This document shows, piece after piece, positions 8,915 through 18,951 of a stretch of 64,000 bases of DNA. Source of the DNA: Oxynema aestuarii AP17 (GTDB lineage Bacteria; Cyanobacteriota; Cyanobacteriia; Cyanobacteriales; Laspinemataceae); NCBI RefSeq assembly GCF_012295525.1, contig NZ_CP051167.1:3393501-3457500 (forward strand), given 5' to 3'. The notes beneath the pieces were generated by a model that was not told where the DNA came from, searched no databases, and saw nothing but the letters and a program-made list of their open reading frames with translations. The position numbers were made by a program, and so were the translations under genes. Numbering within the stretch: the first letter of the stretch is position 1; each line of letters opens with the position of its first letter.

Positions 8915-10051
8915 TCAATCTAGCTCGAATGTCCCGAGAACCGGACCGACGGAAGCACCGCGATTGAGTTCGCCGTCGGAGACGAAATCTTGATTGGCAT
9001 CGACTAAGATAACGCCTGCTTGAAAATAACATTCGGCTTTGACACGATCGCCCGCCTCGGTGACTAATAAATTCAAACTTCCCCCTTCGGTGGCACATTT
9101 AAACCGAATCGTCGCCACTTCTTCCGGTTCGCGTTCTTGCCATACTTGGGAATAGGGTTCGACCTCGGGCCATGCGGCTAAAAATTCTCGTTCTTCCCCG
9201 GGAAAGGGCAGTAACCCCAAAGGTTCGCCGTAGCGATCGCCATTTTCTTCTAAGTCTTTTTCCCAACAGCTCCACAACACTTTACGGCTTTCGTTGGTGT
9301 TTTGAAAAACTTGTAAAGAGAAGGCACGATCCGAGGGACATTCCTCTAGATATTGACGGGTTTGTTCCGGCCAAATCTGCTTTAATTCACTCAACAATTC
9401 CTCACAAGAGCGATCGCCGCACTCTCCATAAACCCGATCGCTTAAAACGGGCTGCTCTCCTCCCGCTTCCGAATCGCAATAGCGCAAATATGGGGCATAA
9501 ACGTAACCGTCGAGTTCGACTCCCGTGGTCGAAATCGGCACCCAATTATTATCCGGAGGATCGAGGATATAAACGACCGCATCTCGGGGTAAGGTGCCGA
9601 TAATTTCCGAATCCGTCGTCGGACGTTTGCGTAGATTGAGCGGGTCATTGTCCGTATTCACCTGACGACAAGACCCCTCGATCGCCCGAGGATTGGCGCG
9701 ATCGCTGGCGTGGGCTTGAAATCCGGCAAGATAGCCATCACTATAGGCTAAATCGGCTTCGCTCGCCCCGGTTGGCGGTTGGGCGATCGTCGGATTGCCA
9801 ATCGTGACGGCATCGTGCAAGCCACTTTTATATCCGGCAATAAAGCGATCGCGGATCTGGGTATCGTCCGGATTATTTTGATAAAAATTGCTGGTTCGAT
9901 ACTGTTCTAATGCCTGACACCAAATCCGTTTTTCGGGGGTCCACACTTCCCGAGTGTTGCAGTTATATTCTGGTGCAGCTTGCGCCACGGAAACGAGGGG
10001 TAAAAAGGTTGCAAATCCTAAAATTGTGGCGGAAAGGATAGGTTTTAACAT
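8915..10051 (-). CDS. Secreted protein with bacterial SH3 domain
   Basis: I chose the start at 10051 because it opens a clear signal peptide (LKPILSATILGFATFLPLV, then VAQA before APEYNCN). The frame continues 23 codons upstream to a TTG, giving a weaker hydrophobic head. The product is about 378 aa. After a Cys-containing N-terminal region (YNCNTREVWTPEKRIWCQ) there is an SH3b domain at roughly residues 125-195 (LNLRKRPTTDSEIIGTLPRDAVVYIL to GYVYAPYLRYC). The C-terminal half has many Cys, Glu and Trp residues and is not recognised. SH3b domains usually bind cell-wall glycans or peptides, so a periplasmic wall-associated role is inferred. Confidence 0.7.
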   Translation of the reverse strand: MLKPILSATILGFATFLPLVSVAQAAPEYNCNTREVWTPEKRIWCQALEQYRTSNFYQNNPDDTQIRDRFIAGYKSGLHDAVTIGNPTIAQPPTGASEADLAYSDGYLAGFQAHASDRANPRAIEGSCRQVNTDNDPLNLRKRPTTDSEIIGTLPRDAVVYILDPPDNNWVPISTTGVELDGYVYAPYLRYCDSEAGGEQPVLSDRVYGECGDRSCEELLSELKQIWPEQTRQYLEECPSDRAFSLQVFQNTNESRKVLWSCWEKDLEENGDRYGEPLGLLPFPGEEREFLAAWPEVEPYSQVWQEREPEEVATIRFKCATEGGSLNLLVTEAGDRVKAECYFQAGVILVDANQDFVSDGELNRGASVGPVLGTFELD

Positions 10052-10251
10052 GGCTTGGTTATCAAAATTGAAAACAACGGCGATCGCGGCGATCGCCAAA
10101 AATATCAACATCTGCTCCAAGGGGTAAAAATGACCGACCGCCAGAGGAGAAAGTTCAGATTAGACCTTTGTTCATCATCAGGAAAAAACTCGGTAAAACT
10201 CCTTAAATGAAGGTTCTTTTAACCAGGTTGCCAAACGATTTGCTCAAAGGT

Positions 10252-10755
10252 CTATGAGAGCGATTCCCGATTCTCGATTCCCGATTCTGCCTCCCCTTGC
10301 ACCACCAAAACCGAACATTTGACGTGGTGCAGAACATGATTGCTGACACTACCGAGGAAGAATTCGGCGAGGGACGATCGCCCGTGACGGCCCACCACGA
10401 CTAAATCGGCCCCCCAACGGCTGGCAATTTCGCGAATCCACCACCCCGCATCGCCGATTTGATACTCGAATTGTGCGGGAATGCCCAAACCGCGCGCCTG
10501 TTTGCGATACTCGTGCAACCATTTCTCGACATCTTCCATTTCTTTTTTAATCACCTCTTGTTGCACTTGAGCCGAATTGACCGCCCCTTCTCCATAGAGG
10601 TCCGCCCCCGGTCCGAGGGTCACCGGGCCGACCCCGAGACAGTGAAAAACGTATAAATTCGCGCCTTCCTGACGGGCTAAAGTCAACGCCGTCTCGAAGA
10701 CTCGATCCGCTTCGGGCGATCGCGCGATCGCCACTAAAATTTTCTTAAATCCCAT
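10252..10755 (-). CDS. Universal stress protein (UspA family)
   Basis: The protein is a 167-aa Usp domain. It opens with KKILVAIARSPEADRVFE and has the ATP-binding signature Gly-2x-Gly-9x-Gly-Ser in GRHGRSSLAEFFLGSVSNHV, followed by KCSVLVVQ. An insert around residues 45-85 (PGADLYGEGAVNSAQVQQE plus a charged helix) is typical of cyanobacterial members. GGAG lies 7 bases before ATG. The last residues (GIENRESLS) are encoded by a short direct repeat of GATTCCCGATTCT and look like a non-conserved tail. It is divergent from leuB with a 109-base shared upstream region. Confidence 0.92.
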   Translation of the reverse strand: MGFKKILVAIARSPEADRVFETALTLARQEGANLYVFHCLGVGPVTLGPGADLYGEGAVNSAQVQQEVIKKEMEDVEKWLHEYRKQARGLGIPAQFEYQIGDAGWWIREIASRWGADLVVVGRHGRSSLAEFFLGSVSNHVLHHVKCSVLVVQGEAESGIENRESLS

Positions 10756-10864
10756 CGCTTGACTCCGATTCCCTCAAAATTGAAATTCTCAAATACAATC
10801 CAACACTTTTGGACGACCCTTTCCCAGGTATCATTAGTAATTTGCAAGATTTTATAACTCCATC

Positions 10865-11959
10865 ATGACCCAGAACTACCGCATTACCCTGTTGCCCGGT
10901 GACGGAATCGGCCCTGAAATTATGGCAGTGGCGGTAGAGGTTCTCAACGCCATCGGCCCGCAACACGACCTCCAGTTTCAGTTTGAAGAAGCCCCCATCG
11001 GTGGTGCTGCCATTGACGCGACCGGAGAACCCCTCCCGGCAGCCACCCTAGAGACTTGTCGTCGCAGTGACGCGGTGCTGCTGGCCGCGATCGGCGGTTA
11101 CAAGTGGGACAACTTGCCGCGCCACCAACGCCCGGAAACCGGATTGCTGGCCTTGCGTGCGGGACTGGACTTGTTCGCTAACCTACGCCCCGCCACGATT
11201 CTACCCCAGCTCGTCGATGCGTCGAGTTTGAAGCGCGACGTCGTCGAAGGGGTCGATATTATGGTGGTTCGCGAACTGACGGGGGGGGTGTATTTCGGTC
11301 AGCCGAAAGGGATTTTCGAGACCGAAACCGGGGAAAAACGGGGCGTCAATACGATGGCGTATACGGAATCGGAAATCGATCGCATCGCCCGAGTTGCTTT
11401 TGAAACGGCCCGCAAGCGCCAACGCAAACTCTGTTCTGTGGATAAGGCCAACGTCCTCGATGTTTCTCAATTATGGCGCGATCGCGTCACGGCGATCGCC
11501 GCCGACTATCCCGATGTCGAACTGTCTCATCTCTACGTAGACAATGCCGCCATGCAGTTAGTTCGCCAGCCCAAACAGTTCGACACGATCGTTACGGGAA
11601 ACCTCTTCGGCGATATTCTCTCCGACGCCGCCGCCATGCTCACGGGCAGTATCGGGATGTTACCGTCCGCCAGTATCGGCGCTTCCGGTCCGGGGGTCTA
11701 CGAACCCGTCCACGGGTCGGCGCCGGATATTGCCGGGCGCGATCTCGCCAATCCCCTCGCCCAAGTTCTCAGTGCGGCGATGATGCTACGTTACGGCTTG
11801 AACCAGCCGGAGGCGGCTTCAAAAATTGAAAAAGCCGTGTTGCAAGTTCTCGATGAGGGCTATCGCACCGGGGATATCATGTCGGAAGGCATGACTGCCG
11901 TGGGATGTAAAGCCATGGGCGGGGCGTTGCTGAAAGCCTTGGATCGTCCCGCCGAGTAG
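10865..11959 (+). CDS. leuB: 3-isopropylmalate dehydrogenase
   Basis: This enzyme catalyses NAD-dependent oxidative decarboxylation of 3-isopropylmalate in leucine biosynthesis (cytosol, dimer). It has 364 aa, the usual length. Family segments are [11 protein letters not shown] at the N-terminus, [11 protein letters not shown], the substrate-binding [27 protein letters not shown], the metal-binding [25 protein letters not shown], and the NAD-binding [12 protein letters not shown]. No strong Shine-Dalgarno is seen before the ATG. No other leu gene is nearby, as is usual in cyanobacteria. Confidence 0.97.
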   Translation: MTQNYRITLLPGDGIGPEIMAVAVEVLNAIGPQHDLQFQFEEAPIGGAAIDATGEPLPAATLETCRRSDAVLLAAIGGYKWDNLPRHQRPETGLLALRAGLDLFANLRPATILPQLVDASSLKRDVVEGVDIMVVRELTGGVYFGQPKGIFETETGEKRGVNTMAYTESEIDRIARVAFETARKRQRKLCSVDKANVLDVSQLWRDRVTAIAADYPDVELSHLYVDNAAMQLVRQPKQFDTIVTGNLFGDILSDAAAMLTGSIGMLPSASIGASGPGVYEPVHGSAPDIAGRDLANPLAQVLSAAMMLRYGLNQPEAASKIEKAVLQVLDEGYRTGDIMSEGMTAVGCKAMGGALLKALDRPAE

Positions 11960-12033
11960 GTCAACCGTTCACACGGGGCGCAAATCGATCGACAATGAAG
12001 CCCGAATGACGGCAGTTTTGAGTAGCAACGATC

Positions 12034-12897
12034 ATGTGGGATAAGATTGTCCGGCAAATTGGCGAAGTTACGGGAGAGGCTTTTGAGGCGAGCGATCGCC
12101 GTTCGGTCGGCGGCGGCTGTATCAATCAAGGATACCGTCTCGGCAGTGGCGATCGCGCCTACTTCGTCAAACTCAACAGCGCTTCGGGTCTTTCTATGTT
12201 TGAAGCCGAAGCTTTAGGACTCGAACAAATGTGGGAAACCCAAACGATTCGCGTTCCCAAACCCATTTGTACTGGGGTTTCTGGGTCTTCCGCCTATATC
12301 GTCCTCGAATGGTTGGATCTCGGTGGGGGAGGCTCCCAGGTGGCGGCTCGAATGGGGCGGCAACTCGCCCGCCTCCACCGGGAATCCGTCGGGTCAAAAT
12401 TCGGCTGGGATCGGGATAATACGATCGGCTCGACCCCCCAGCTCAATCCCTGGACGGACGATTGGGCCGAGTTTTGGGCGGTTCGCCGCATCGGTTACCA
12501 ATTGGACTTAGCCCGTCGGAAGGGGGGCAGTTTTCCGTTGGGCGATCGCCTCGTAGAGGCCATCCCGGATTTGCTCGCCGGTCACGACCCCCAACCGTCT
12601 CTGGTTCACGGCGATCTGTGGGGCGGCAATGCGTCGGCGACGGCGGACGGCGAACCCGTGATTTTCGATCCGGCGACCTATTACGGCGATCGCGAGGTGG
12701 ACGTGGCGATGACGGAACTGTTCGGCGGCTTCTCCGGTGCGTTTTACCAGGGCTATAACGAGGTCTGGCCGTTGGCTGCGGGCTATGCGGAGCGCAAAAC
12801 CCTTTACAACCTCTACCACATCATCAACCACTTCAATTTATTTGGGGGGGGTTACGCTTCCCAAGCCAACAGCATGATGCGCCGTCTCGTCGGCTAG
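12034..12897 (+). CDS. Fructosamine kinase family protein
   Basis: This 287-aa protein belongs to the fructosamine/ketosamine-3-kinase family, which phosphorylates sugar adducts on proteins so that they break down (protein deglycation). Visible features are YFVKLNSASGLSMFEAEALGL (nucleotide-binding lysine and following helix), the catalytic HGDLWGGNA, and the metal-binding IFDPATYYGDREVDVAMTELFGGF. It starts 74 bases after leuB and is followed by a hairpin terminator. The actual substrate is not shown by the sequence. Confidence 0.93.
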   Translation: MWDKIVRQIGEVTGEAFEASDRRSVGGGCINQGYRLGSGDRAYFVKLNSASGLSMFEAEALGLEQMWETQTIRVPKPICTGVSGSSAYIVLEWLDLGGGGSQVAARMGRQLARLHRESVGSKFGWDRDNTIGSTPQLNPWTDDWAEFWAVRRIGYQLDLARRKGGSFPLGDRLVEAIPDLLAGHDPQPSLVHGDLWGGNASATADGEPVIFDPATYYGDREVDVAMTELFGGFSGAFYQGYNEVWPLAAGYAERKTLYNLYHIINHFNLFGGGYASQANSMMRRLVG

Positions 12898-12935
12898 TTC
12901 CCGGGGTCGCCCGTCCAAAACCTGCCCAAAATATG

Positions 12936-12964
12936 AGACCCAGACCTTTGAGGGGTCTGGGTCT
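12936..12964 (+). terminator. Hairpin terminator after the fructosamine kinase gene
   Basis: A perfect 11-bp stem (AGACCCAGACC with GGTCTGGGTCT, 7-base loop) lies 39 bases after the stop codon. It is followed by a G/T-rich run instead of a clean T-tract, so termination may be partial. Confidence 0.65.
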
Positions 12965-13553
12965 TGGGTTGTTATAAGCCAGCCAGCAGGTATTTAAAAC
13001 AAGAAGGCGAAATTTAAAAGATATTAAAACACTGGCTAGCGGTTTTGAAATCGGGTTTTAAAGCAAGTCACGAACAGGTATGAACCTTGGTTACTTCTAA
13101 CGTTAGACGGTAGTTGTGAAAAACTTGTGAAGATTCTGCACAATTGGCAAAATTTTTTGACTTTTTTTTGGCGGGCTGGGGATTTTGCTCTAGGGACGCT
13201 AGCTTCGTTGGCTCGGGGGTTTGACGGAGATCGTTGAGCACTGGGCGATCGCAAAATGTATCTAGTTGTAATAAAATGCAATATTTAAACAAAAAAATTA
13301 AGTAAATTTACGGTTGCCTTCGATGATTTTTTTCTAAGCGACCGATGCCACTCGATCGAGGGTCGATGTTCGTAGGGCGATCGCCCCCCATTGAGGTCAA
13401 TTCAGCGTGGTCATCCTACAATGGCAGGGGAGAGAATGGCGATCGCGCGCTCGGTCCGTCGTCCGGTCTCGCTGTCGATCGATGTTGACAGTTTTCGGGA
13501 TCTCCGGTTTTCGTGCTGGCTGCCTTGTAAATCCGCTTGCAACTCCATAAAAG
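12965..13553. other. Intergenic region with no gene seen
   Basis: About 590 AT-richer bases contain only short overlapping frames (for example 13036-13281 on the minus strand) with no family features, plus HIP1-like sites near 13245 and 13378. It presumably carries the promoter of the following secreted protein. Confidence 0.4.
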
Positions 13554-14804
13554 ATGTCTTTGAACGATCGTAGGCCCTGGGTTATGAAACGATTTGCGCC
13601 GATCTCGGTCGGATTGCTCTGTGCTGTAGTCGTCGGCGCCCCGGGCGATCGCCTCGCGGCCCAACCGAGACCGACCTTTTCCGAAGAGACTGCAAGCCAG
13701 TCCAAGCCTGCTGGGCCGTTTCCCAGCTTTAACAGCGATCGCCTCGACGCTCAATTGCGCCTTTACCAGCAGTTGTTAGAGGAATCGGGGCCGCCGGATG
13801 TTTTGATTGTCGGCAGTTCGCGATCGCTCCAGGGAATCGATCCGATCGCCCTGGAACAAGCCCTCGCCCATCACGGCTATCCCGGAGTGCGAGTGTTTAA
13901 CTTCGGGATCAATGGCGCCACCGCCCAGGCGATCGATGTTTTACTGCGCGACATTTTCACCCCGGAACAGTTACCCAACTTGATTCTCTGGGCCGATGGA
14001 GTGCGCGCCTTCAATAGCGGTCGGCGCGATCGCACCTACGAGGCGATCGTTTCTTCTGCGGGATACGAACGCTTGTCCCGAGGCGATCGCCCCTTATCAT
14101 TGCCAGCGCCCCCCGTAGAAGTGGCACGGGTAAATGCGATCTCCCCGACGGAGACGAAGGCGATCGTCGTCACCCCCAGCGACGATCCCCGGGAGATGCT
14201 GGCGACGAGTTATCAAGCCGTGCGCGGTTGGTTGAGCCTGGTGGGAACCGAACTTCGGGAAACTTATCAAGAACGACAACAAGAAATGAGCTGGTTGGGC
14301 GGCGAACCCGCCGAACCGCCCCCGCCGTTGCCGACTTTGGACGCGGTGATGTCCGGACAACTGGCGGAACACTTGCAACCGACGGGCTTTTTTCCGGTGA
14401 CCGATCGCTACGATCCAGCTACGTACTATCAAACTTTTCCCCGGGTTCCGGGACGCTACGACGGCGATTATGCTGCTTTTAGTTTGCAAGGAGAGCAACA
14501 AAGCGCACTCCGGGCGATCGCCCGCTTCAGCGAAGCCGAGCAGATCCCCCTCGTCATCGTCAATTTACCGTTAACTCAAGACTATTTAGACCCGACTCGA
14601 TCGGACGCCGAACGTCTGTTCCGCGACCAAATGCAGCGTTTGGCTGCCGAACACAACTTTATCTTTCGCGATTTGAGTCAGTTGTGGCCGACTCGGGTGG
14701 AATATTTCGCCGATCCGAGTCATCTCAACCGTTTTGGGGCGTTCGCCGTCGCTCTCGAACTGGCAGGCGATCCGGCAATCCCCTGGTCGGCGACCCGGGA
14801 GTAG
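13554..14804 (+). CDS. Secreted SGNH-like protein (DUF1574-like)
   Basis: This is a 416-aa protein from the first ATG. A second ATG at 13584 (KRFAPISVGLLCAVVVGAPG) gives a cleaner signal peptide and may be the true start; neither has a good Shine-Dalgarno. The mature part has elements arranged as in SGNH/GDSL-type folds: VLIVGSSRSLQGIDP (nucleophile block), FNFGINGATAQ (Gly/Asn block) and a C-terminal DPSHLNRFG (Asp-His pair). Cyanobacterial proteins of this type are often labelled DUF1574 and compared with acyl-transfer or esterase proteins acting on cell-surface polysaccharide. Activity and substrate are inferred only. Confidence 0.65.
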   Translation: MSLNDRRPWVMKRFAPISVGLLCAVVVGAPGDRLAAQPRPTFSEETASQSKPAGPFPSFNSDRLDAQLRLYQQLLEESGPPDVLIVGSSRSLQGIDPIALEQALAHHGYPGVRVFNFGINGATAQAIDVLLRDIFTPEQLPNLILWADGVRAFNSGRRDRTYEAIVSSAGYERLSRGDRPLSLPAPPVEVARVNAISPTETKAIVVTPSDDPREMLATSYQAVRGWLSLVGTELRETYQERQQEMSWLGGEPAEPPPPLPTLDAVMSGQLAEHLQPTGFFPVTDRYDPATYYQTFPRVPGRYDGDYAAFSLQGEQQSALRAIARFSEAEQIPLVIVNLPLTQDYLDPTRSDAERLFRDQMQRLAAEHNFIFRDLSQLWPTRVEYFADPSHLNRFGAFAVALELAGDPAIPWSATRE

Positions 14805-14810
14805 TTCCCA

Positions 14811-14860
14811 AAAAAAACACCAAAAAAAACAATGGGGGTCTTGCCGCGATCGCAAGACCC
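14811..14860 (-). terminator. Strong intrinsic terminator reading on the minus strand
   Basis: A perfect 9-bp stem (14836-14844 with 14852-14860: GGGTCTTGC/GCAAGACCC) is preceded on the plus strand by two runs of eight or so A. On the minus strand the hairpin is therefore followed by long T-tracts, the classic signal. It implies a minus-strand transcript coming from 14861-15240, where no annotated-length gene exists. It may also serve the plus-strand SGNH-like gene less efficiently. Confidence 0.6.
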
Positions 14861-15043
14861 ACTTAAGAAGTTAGCAAAGGATTGCTCAGAAGAATAAGTA
14901 ACCTGAAAATGAACCTTCTGGTTTTACAAAAAACAACTCTAGTTGACAAGAACCGCAGCAATCGTAGCAAGTAAACCGAGCTTTTACACCCAGCCGATCG
15001 AGGCTTGACTTTAACCTCACCTTGCCGCCGGACGAACCCAGCC

Positions 15044-15190
15044 TCAGCCCCTTTCAGAGCCACTGCGATCGGACTTCAGGCCGAAACACCTCGATGCCTT
15101 CGTCCTCCATTTCCGTGCTTGAACTTCAGCGATATTCAAGACTTCTTTGAGGTGCTTGAATATTAAAGTAGCACGACTCTGAGAAAGCAC
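15044..15190 (-). CDS. Possible small protein of 48 aa ahead of a minus-strand terminator
   Basis: A GTG-started frame encodes LSQSRATLIFKHLKEVLNIA continuing with EVQARKWRTKASRC and a Ser/Arg-rich end. It has an amphipathic helical look and ends about 180 bases before the minus-strand terminator. A second frame (14863-15063, 66 aa, GTG start, basic then hydrophobic) overlaps its end. I recognise neither, and no clear Shine-Dalgarno is visible. A non-coding RNA would explain the terminator equally well. Confidence 0.25.
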   Translation of the reverse strand: MLSQSRATLIFKHLKEVLNIAEVQARKWRTKASRCFGLKSDRSGSERG

Positions 15191-15491
15191 CAAGCAACCG
15201 TTACTAAACTTTACATTTCACCTTCACATTTCAGCCAGATTGAGCCGCCACCGACACGGCGATCGCGGAGTCCTCAGCACCACACTCCACCCGCGATCGC
15301 CGGGAACGGCTATTAACCGTTCGATTGGGGCGATCGCCGACCTTCATTCCTTGCAATTTCCGAGGCGATCGATCCGGAAAAATCAATTTCAAACTAACTG
15401 CATTCTTGCATTTTATTTGTCTTGCAAGTTTATCCTGATGCCCATTTCTCCTCGCCGTATAGAGAAGTAAAAAGCGAGAGGATTTCTATTC

Positions 15492-15656
15492 ATGCGTATC
15501 AGTGCTTCTATCTTGCTGTTGACTTGTATCTTAGTCAGTTTAGCCGCCAATTTTTCTACAGTTGAAAAATATCGGAGTGCAGAAGCCGGACAAGTTGGAA
15601 AACACGAACCCATCAAACCTTATCCCGGTCCGAGAGGTCCGAGACGAGCTTGGTAA
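15492..15656 (+). CDS. Tiny secreted or membrane-anchored peptide, 54 aa
   Basis: The frame encodes RISASILLLTCILVSLAANF, a textbook signal peptide or single membrane helix, followed by about 33 mostly hydrophilic residues ending KPYPGPRGPRRAW. GAGAGGA lies about 8 bases before the ATG. The C-terminus is Pro/Gly/Arg-rich and basic. It stands 70 bases ahead of a second small secreted-peptide gene, so the two may be co-transcribed. I do not recognise the family; export is inferred from the hydrophobic head. Confidence 0.6.
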   Translation: MRISASILLLTCILVSLAANFSTVEKYRSAEAGQVGKHEPIKPYPGPRGPRRAW

Positions 15657-15726
15657 TTCTTTTTTTCTGAGAAAACCATAAATTCCAAACACTCGATCGT
15701 TAACGTTATCCAGGAAGATCGCACTC

Positions 15727-15957
15727 ATGAATCATTCACGAATAAGGGTTGTGCTGACACCGATTTTGGCGGTTTCAGCAATCGCTTCAGCATCGATTTT
15801 TAATCTTTCCTTATCCGAGAGCATTCCAGAGAAAGTCCAAGAATTAAACCCGGCTTCGAACACCGTCAAGCCATCGATCGCCCTGGAAAAACAGTGCGAA
15901 CTCGGACGGGGAGGGAGTAGTCGCCGGGATTGTTCGGTGAGTCTGGAAACAAGCTGA
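15727..15957 (+). CDS. Small secreted peptide with two cysteines, 76 aa
   Basis: The N-terminus (RIRVVLTPILAVSAIASASIF) reads as a signal peptide of about 25-30 residues. The mature part contains Cys-x11-Cys (CELGRGGSSRRDC), which could close a disulfide loop with a basic Gly/Ser/Arg core. AGGAAG precedes ATG. It follows the 54-aa peptide gene by 70 bases and is followed by a dispersed repeat and a strong hairpin terminator. Family unknown. Confidence 0.6.
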   Translation: MNHSRIRVVLTPILAVSAIASASIFNLSLSESIPEKVQELNPASNTVKPSIALEKQCELGRGGSSRRDCSVSLETS

Positions 15958-15969
15958 AATCGGTTCGAT

Positions 15970-16012
15970 CGCGATCGCGTAGCGTCTCCGGAGGAGAATC
16001 GTCCCGAAGGCG
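15970..16012. repeat. Dispersed palindromic repeat
   Basis: It contains GCGTAGCG, a small hairpin TCTCC-GGA-GGAGA and then ATCGTCCCGAAG. This is the same hairpin-plus-palindrome architecture as at 2923, 22103, 49187 and 60699, here in the spacer after the small-peptide genes. Confidence 0.5.
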
Positions 16013-16070
16013 AAGATGGCGAGGATCGAACCCCATCGATATTGTCTATGAGGTTATCCGCGTTCTTTGC

Positions 16071-16106
16071 AAAAGCCCGGTAGTTTGAACTACTGGGCTT
16101 TGTTGT
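16071..16106 (+). terminator. Hairpin terminator after the small-peptide genes
   Basis: The stem AAAGCCCGGTAGTT pairs with AACTACTGGGCTTT (one G-U pair, 2-base loop) and is followed by TGTTGTTG. It lies about 110 bases after the second peptide gene and 160 bases before alaS. The run of A before the stem means it could also act on the opposite strand. Confidence 0.75.
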
Positions 16107-16264
16107 TGACGGTTGCACGGACTGGGGAACAGTCGAACGGGGAGAAAAGGCGATCGCCCCACAAACAACCCGTCCCCATCGGCGAGAACAAACGCGATCG
16201 GACCAAGGAATGTCAGAATAGAAACAATAGAAATAGTTAGAATAGGTTCTCTTGTCACCCAGTT

Positions 16265-18901
16265 ATGGCTTCTTCTCCCGAGTTTCTGACAGGCGCACAA
16301 ATCCGAGAAAAATTTTTAGACTTCTACGCCAAACGCGGACATCAGATCCTGCCGAGTGCTTCGCTGATTCCGGAAGATCCCACCGTATTGCTGACGATCG
16401 CCGGAATGCTGCCATTTAAGCCAATTTTCTTAGGACAGCGATCGCCCGACTTTCCCCGCGCCACCACCTCGCAAAAATGTATCCGAACCAACGACATCGA
16501 AAACGTGGGGCGAACCGCCAGACACCACACCTTTTTCGAGATGTTGGGCAACTTCAGTTTCGGGGATTACTTTAAAAAAGAGGCGATCGCCTGGGCGTGG
16601 GAACTGTCCACCAAAGTCTTTAACTTACCTCCAGAACGGCTCGTCGTCAGCGTCTTTAGAGAAGATGACGAAGCCTTCGGGATCTGGCGCGACGACATCG
16701 GGATCCCCGCCCATCGGATTCAGAGAATGGGAGAAAAAGATAACTTCTGGGCGTCCGGACCGACCGGACCGTGTGGACCGTGTTCGGAAATTTACTACGA
16801 CTTCCACCCAGACAAAGGAGACGCGGCGATCGATCTCGAAGACGACACCCGGTTTATCGAGTTTTACAACCTCGTATTCATGCAATATAACCGGGACGCC
16901 GAAGGAAACTTAACCCCGTTACAGAATCAAAATATCGATACGGGATTGGGACTCGAACGCATGGCGCAGATCCTGCAAAAAGTCCCGAATAACTACGAAA
17001 CCGATTTAATTTTCCCAATTATCGAAGCGGCGGCCAAAATTGCCGGAATTCGCTACGGCGACAGCGACGATCGAACCAAAGTATCCCTCAAAGTGGTCGG
17101 CGACCACTTGCGCGCCGTCATCCACACGATCGCCGACGGAGTCAGTGCATCTAATTTAGGGCGCGGTTACGTCCTGCGGCGCTTAATCCGGCGCGTCGTC
17201 CGTCACGGGCGTTTAATCGGGATTTCGAGACCCTTTACCGCCGAACTCGCCGAAACGGCGATCGCCCTGTCCGAAAGCGCCTATCCCAACGTTCGCGAAC
17301 GAGAAGCGACGATTAAAGGGGAACTGGAACGGGAAGAATCCCGGTTTTTGGAAACCCTCGAACGCGGCGAAAAACTCCTGTCCGAAATTCTCGCCAGTCA
17401 ACCCGCACAAATTTCGGGAAGAGATGCGTTCGTCCTCTACGATACTTACGGCTTCCCGTTGGAACTGACCCAAGAAATTGCCGAAGAAAGCGGGCTGAGT
17501 GTGGATTTGGCGGGCTTCGAGGCGGCGATGGAAGAACAGCGCCAGCGATCGCAAGCGGCCCACGAAACCATCGATCTCACAGTTCAAGGGAGTTTGGACA
17601 AACTCGCCGAACATATCCATCCGACGGAGTTCCTCGGTTACAGCGAAGTGCAATCGACGGTGAACGTCGAAGCGGTACTAGTTAAAGGGCAATCGGTCGA
17701 AGAAGCGGAAACGGGGAGTGAAGTGCAGGTCATTTTGCCAAAAACTCCGTTTTATGCCGAATCCGGCGGCCAGATCGGCGATCGCGGCTATTTGTCCGGG
17801 GAATCCGTCGTCGTTCGCATCGAAGATGTCAAGAAAGAATCGGACATTTTCGTGCATTTCGGGCGGGTCGAACGGGGAATCCTACGGGTGGGCGAACCCG
17901 TCAGCGCCCAGATCGATCGTGCCTGTCGCCGTCGCGCCCAAGCGAACCACAGCGCCACTCACTTATTACAAGCCGCGTTAAAGAAACTCGTCGATGACTC
18001 GATTTCTCAGGCGGGTTCGTTAGTGGCATTCGATCGCCTCCGCTTCGATTTCAACTGTCCTCGGGCGCTGACGCCGGAAGAGTTGCAGCAAGTGGAAGAC
18101 CAGATCAATACGTGGATTGCCGAAGCCCATGAAGCGCAAATCGCCGTGATGCCCTTAGCCGAGGCGAAAGCGAAAGGGGCGATCGCCATGTTCGGCGAAA
18201 AATATGGCGAACAGGTCCGAACCATCGATTTTCCCGGGGTTTCGATGGAACTGTGCGGCGGAACCCACGTTCGCAATACGGCGGAAATCGGGGCGTTTAA
18301 GATCGTGTCCGAAACCGGGGTAGCTTCCGGAATTCGCCGGATCGAAGCGGTCGCGGGACCGTCGGTGTTGGATTATCTGGAAGTGCGCGATCGCGTGGTT
18401 CGGGATTTGAGCGAACGATTTAAGGTCAAACCCGATGAAATTCCCGACCGCATTACCAACTTGCAAAACGAACTGAAAGCGACTCAGAAAGAGCTCGACG
18501 CGGTTAAAGCGCAATTGGCGATCGCCCAATCGGACCAACTGGTTTCCCAAGCCGAATCCGTCGGCGAGTTTGAGATTTTAGTCGCCCAACTCGACGACGG
18601 CGTCGAACCGGATGCCCTCAAAACGGCGGCGGAACGCTTACTCGCCAAACTCGGCAAGGGTGCAGTGGTTCTCGCGTCGGTTCCCACCCCGGAAAAAGTC
18701 AGTTTGATCGCCGCCTTCAGTAAAGAGGTCAACGCCAAAGGCTTACAAGCGGGCAAATTTATCGGCCAAATCGCCAAACTCTGCGGCGGCGGTGGCGGCG
18801 GTCGTCCCAATTTAGCCCAAGCGGGCGGACGAGATCCGAGTCAGTTAAAAGCGGCGTTGGACTCGGCGAAAGCCCAGTTAGTTGAGGGATTAAAGGGCTA
18901 G
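16265..18901 (+). CDS. alaS: Alanine-tRNA ligase
   Basis: This enzyme charges tRNA-Ala with alanine and edits mischarged Ser/Gly. It has 878 aa, the standard length. In order it shows the class II catalytic domain ([68 protein letters not shown]), the tRNA-recognition region, and the editing domain with the zinc-binding pair [12 protein letters not shown] and [15 protein letters not shown]. The C-Ala region ends with a Gly-rich [16 protein letters not shown]. Nothing is missing. Confidence 0.98.
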   Translation: MASSPEFLTGAQIREKFLDFYAKRGHQILPSASLIPEDPTVLLTIAGMLPFKPIFLGQRSPDFPRATTSQKCIRTNDIENVGRTARHHTFFEMLGNFSFGDYFKKEAIAWAWELSTKVFNLPPERLVVSVFREDDEAFGIWRDDIGIPAHRIQRMGEKDNFWASGPTGPCGPCSEIYYDFHPDKGDAAIDLEDDTRFIEFYNLVFMQYNRDAEGNLTPLQNQNIDTGLGLERMAQILQKVPNNYETDLIFPIIEAAAKIAGIRYGDSDDRTKVSLKVVGDHLRAVIHTIADGVSASNLGRGYVLRRLIRRVVRHGRLIGISRPFTAELAETAIALSESAYPNVREREATIKGELEREESRFLETLERGEKLLSEILASQPAQISGRDAFVLYDTYGFPLELTQEIAEESGLSVDLAGFEAAMEEQRQRSQAAHETIDLTVQGSLDKLAEHIHPTEFLGYSEVQSTVNVEAVLVKGQSVEEAETGSEVQVILPKTPFYAESGGQIGDRGYLSGESVVVRIEDVKKESDIFVHFGRVERGILRVGEPVSAQIDRACRRRAQANHSATHLLQAALKKLVDDSISQAGSLVAFDRLRFDFNCPRALTPEELQQVEDQINTWIAEAHEAQIAVMPLAEAKAKGAIAMFGEKYGEQVRTIDFPGVSMELCGGTHVRNTAEIGAFKIVSETGVASGIRRIEAVAGPSVLDYLEVRDRVVRDLSERFKVKPDEIPDRITNLQNELKATQKELDAVKAQLAIAQSDQLVSQAESVGEFEILVAQLDDGVEPDALKTAAERLLAKLGKGAVVLASVPTPEKVSLIAAFSKEVNAKGLQAGKFIGQIAKLCGGGGGGRPNLAQAGGRDPSQLKAALDSAKAQLVEGLKG

Positions 18902-18928
18902 GGAGTTCGGCGTTAGGACAGGATCTGT

Positions 18929-18951
18929 GGTGCGGGCAAAATGCCCGTACC
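18929..18951. repeat. Dispersed hairpin repeat after alaS
   Basis: GGTGCGGGCA, a 3-base loop and TGCCCGTACC form a 10-bp stem with one G-U pair. Similar GTG-GGGAGCA-type hairpins are scattered in cyanobacterial genomes, and one sits inside the MITE-like element at 58260. It could act as the alaS terminator, though no T-tract follows. Confidence 0.5.
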
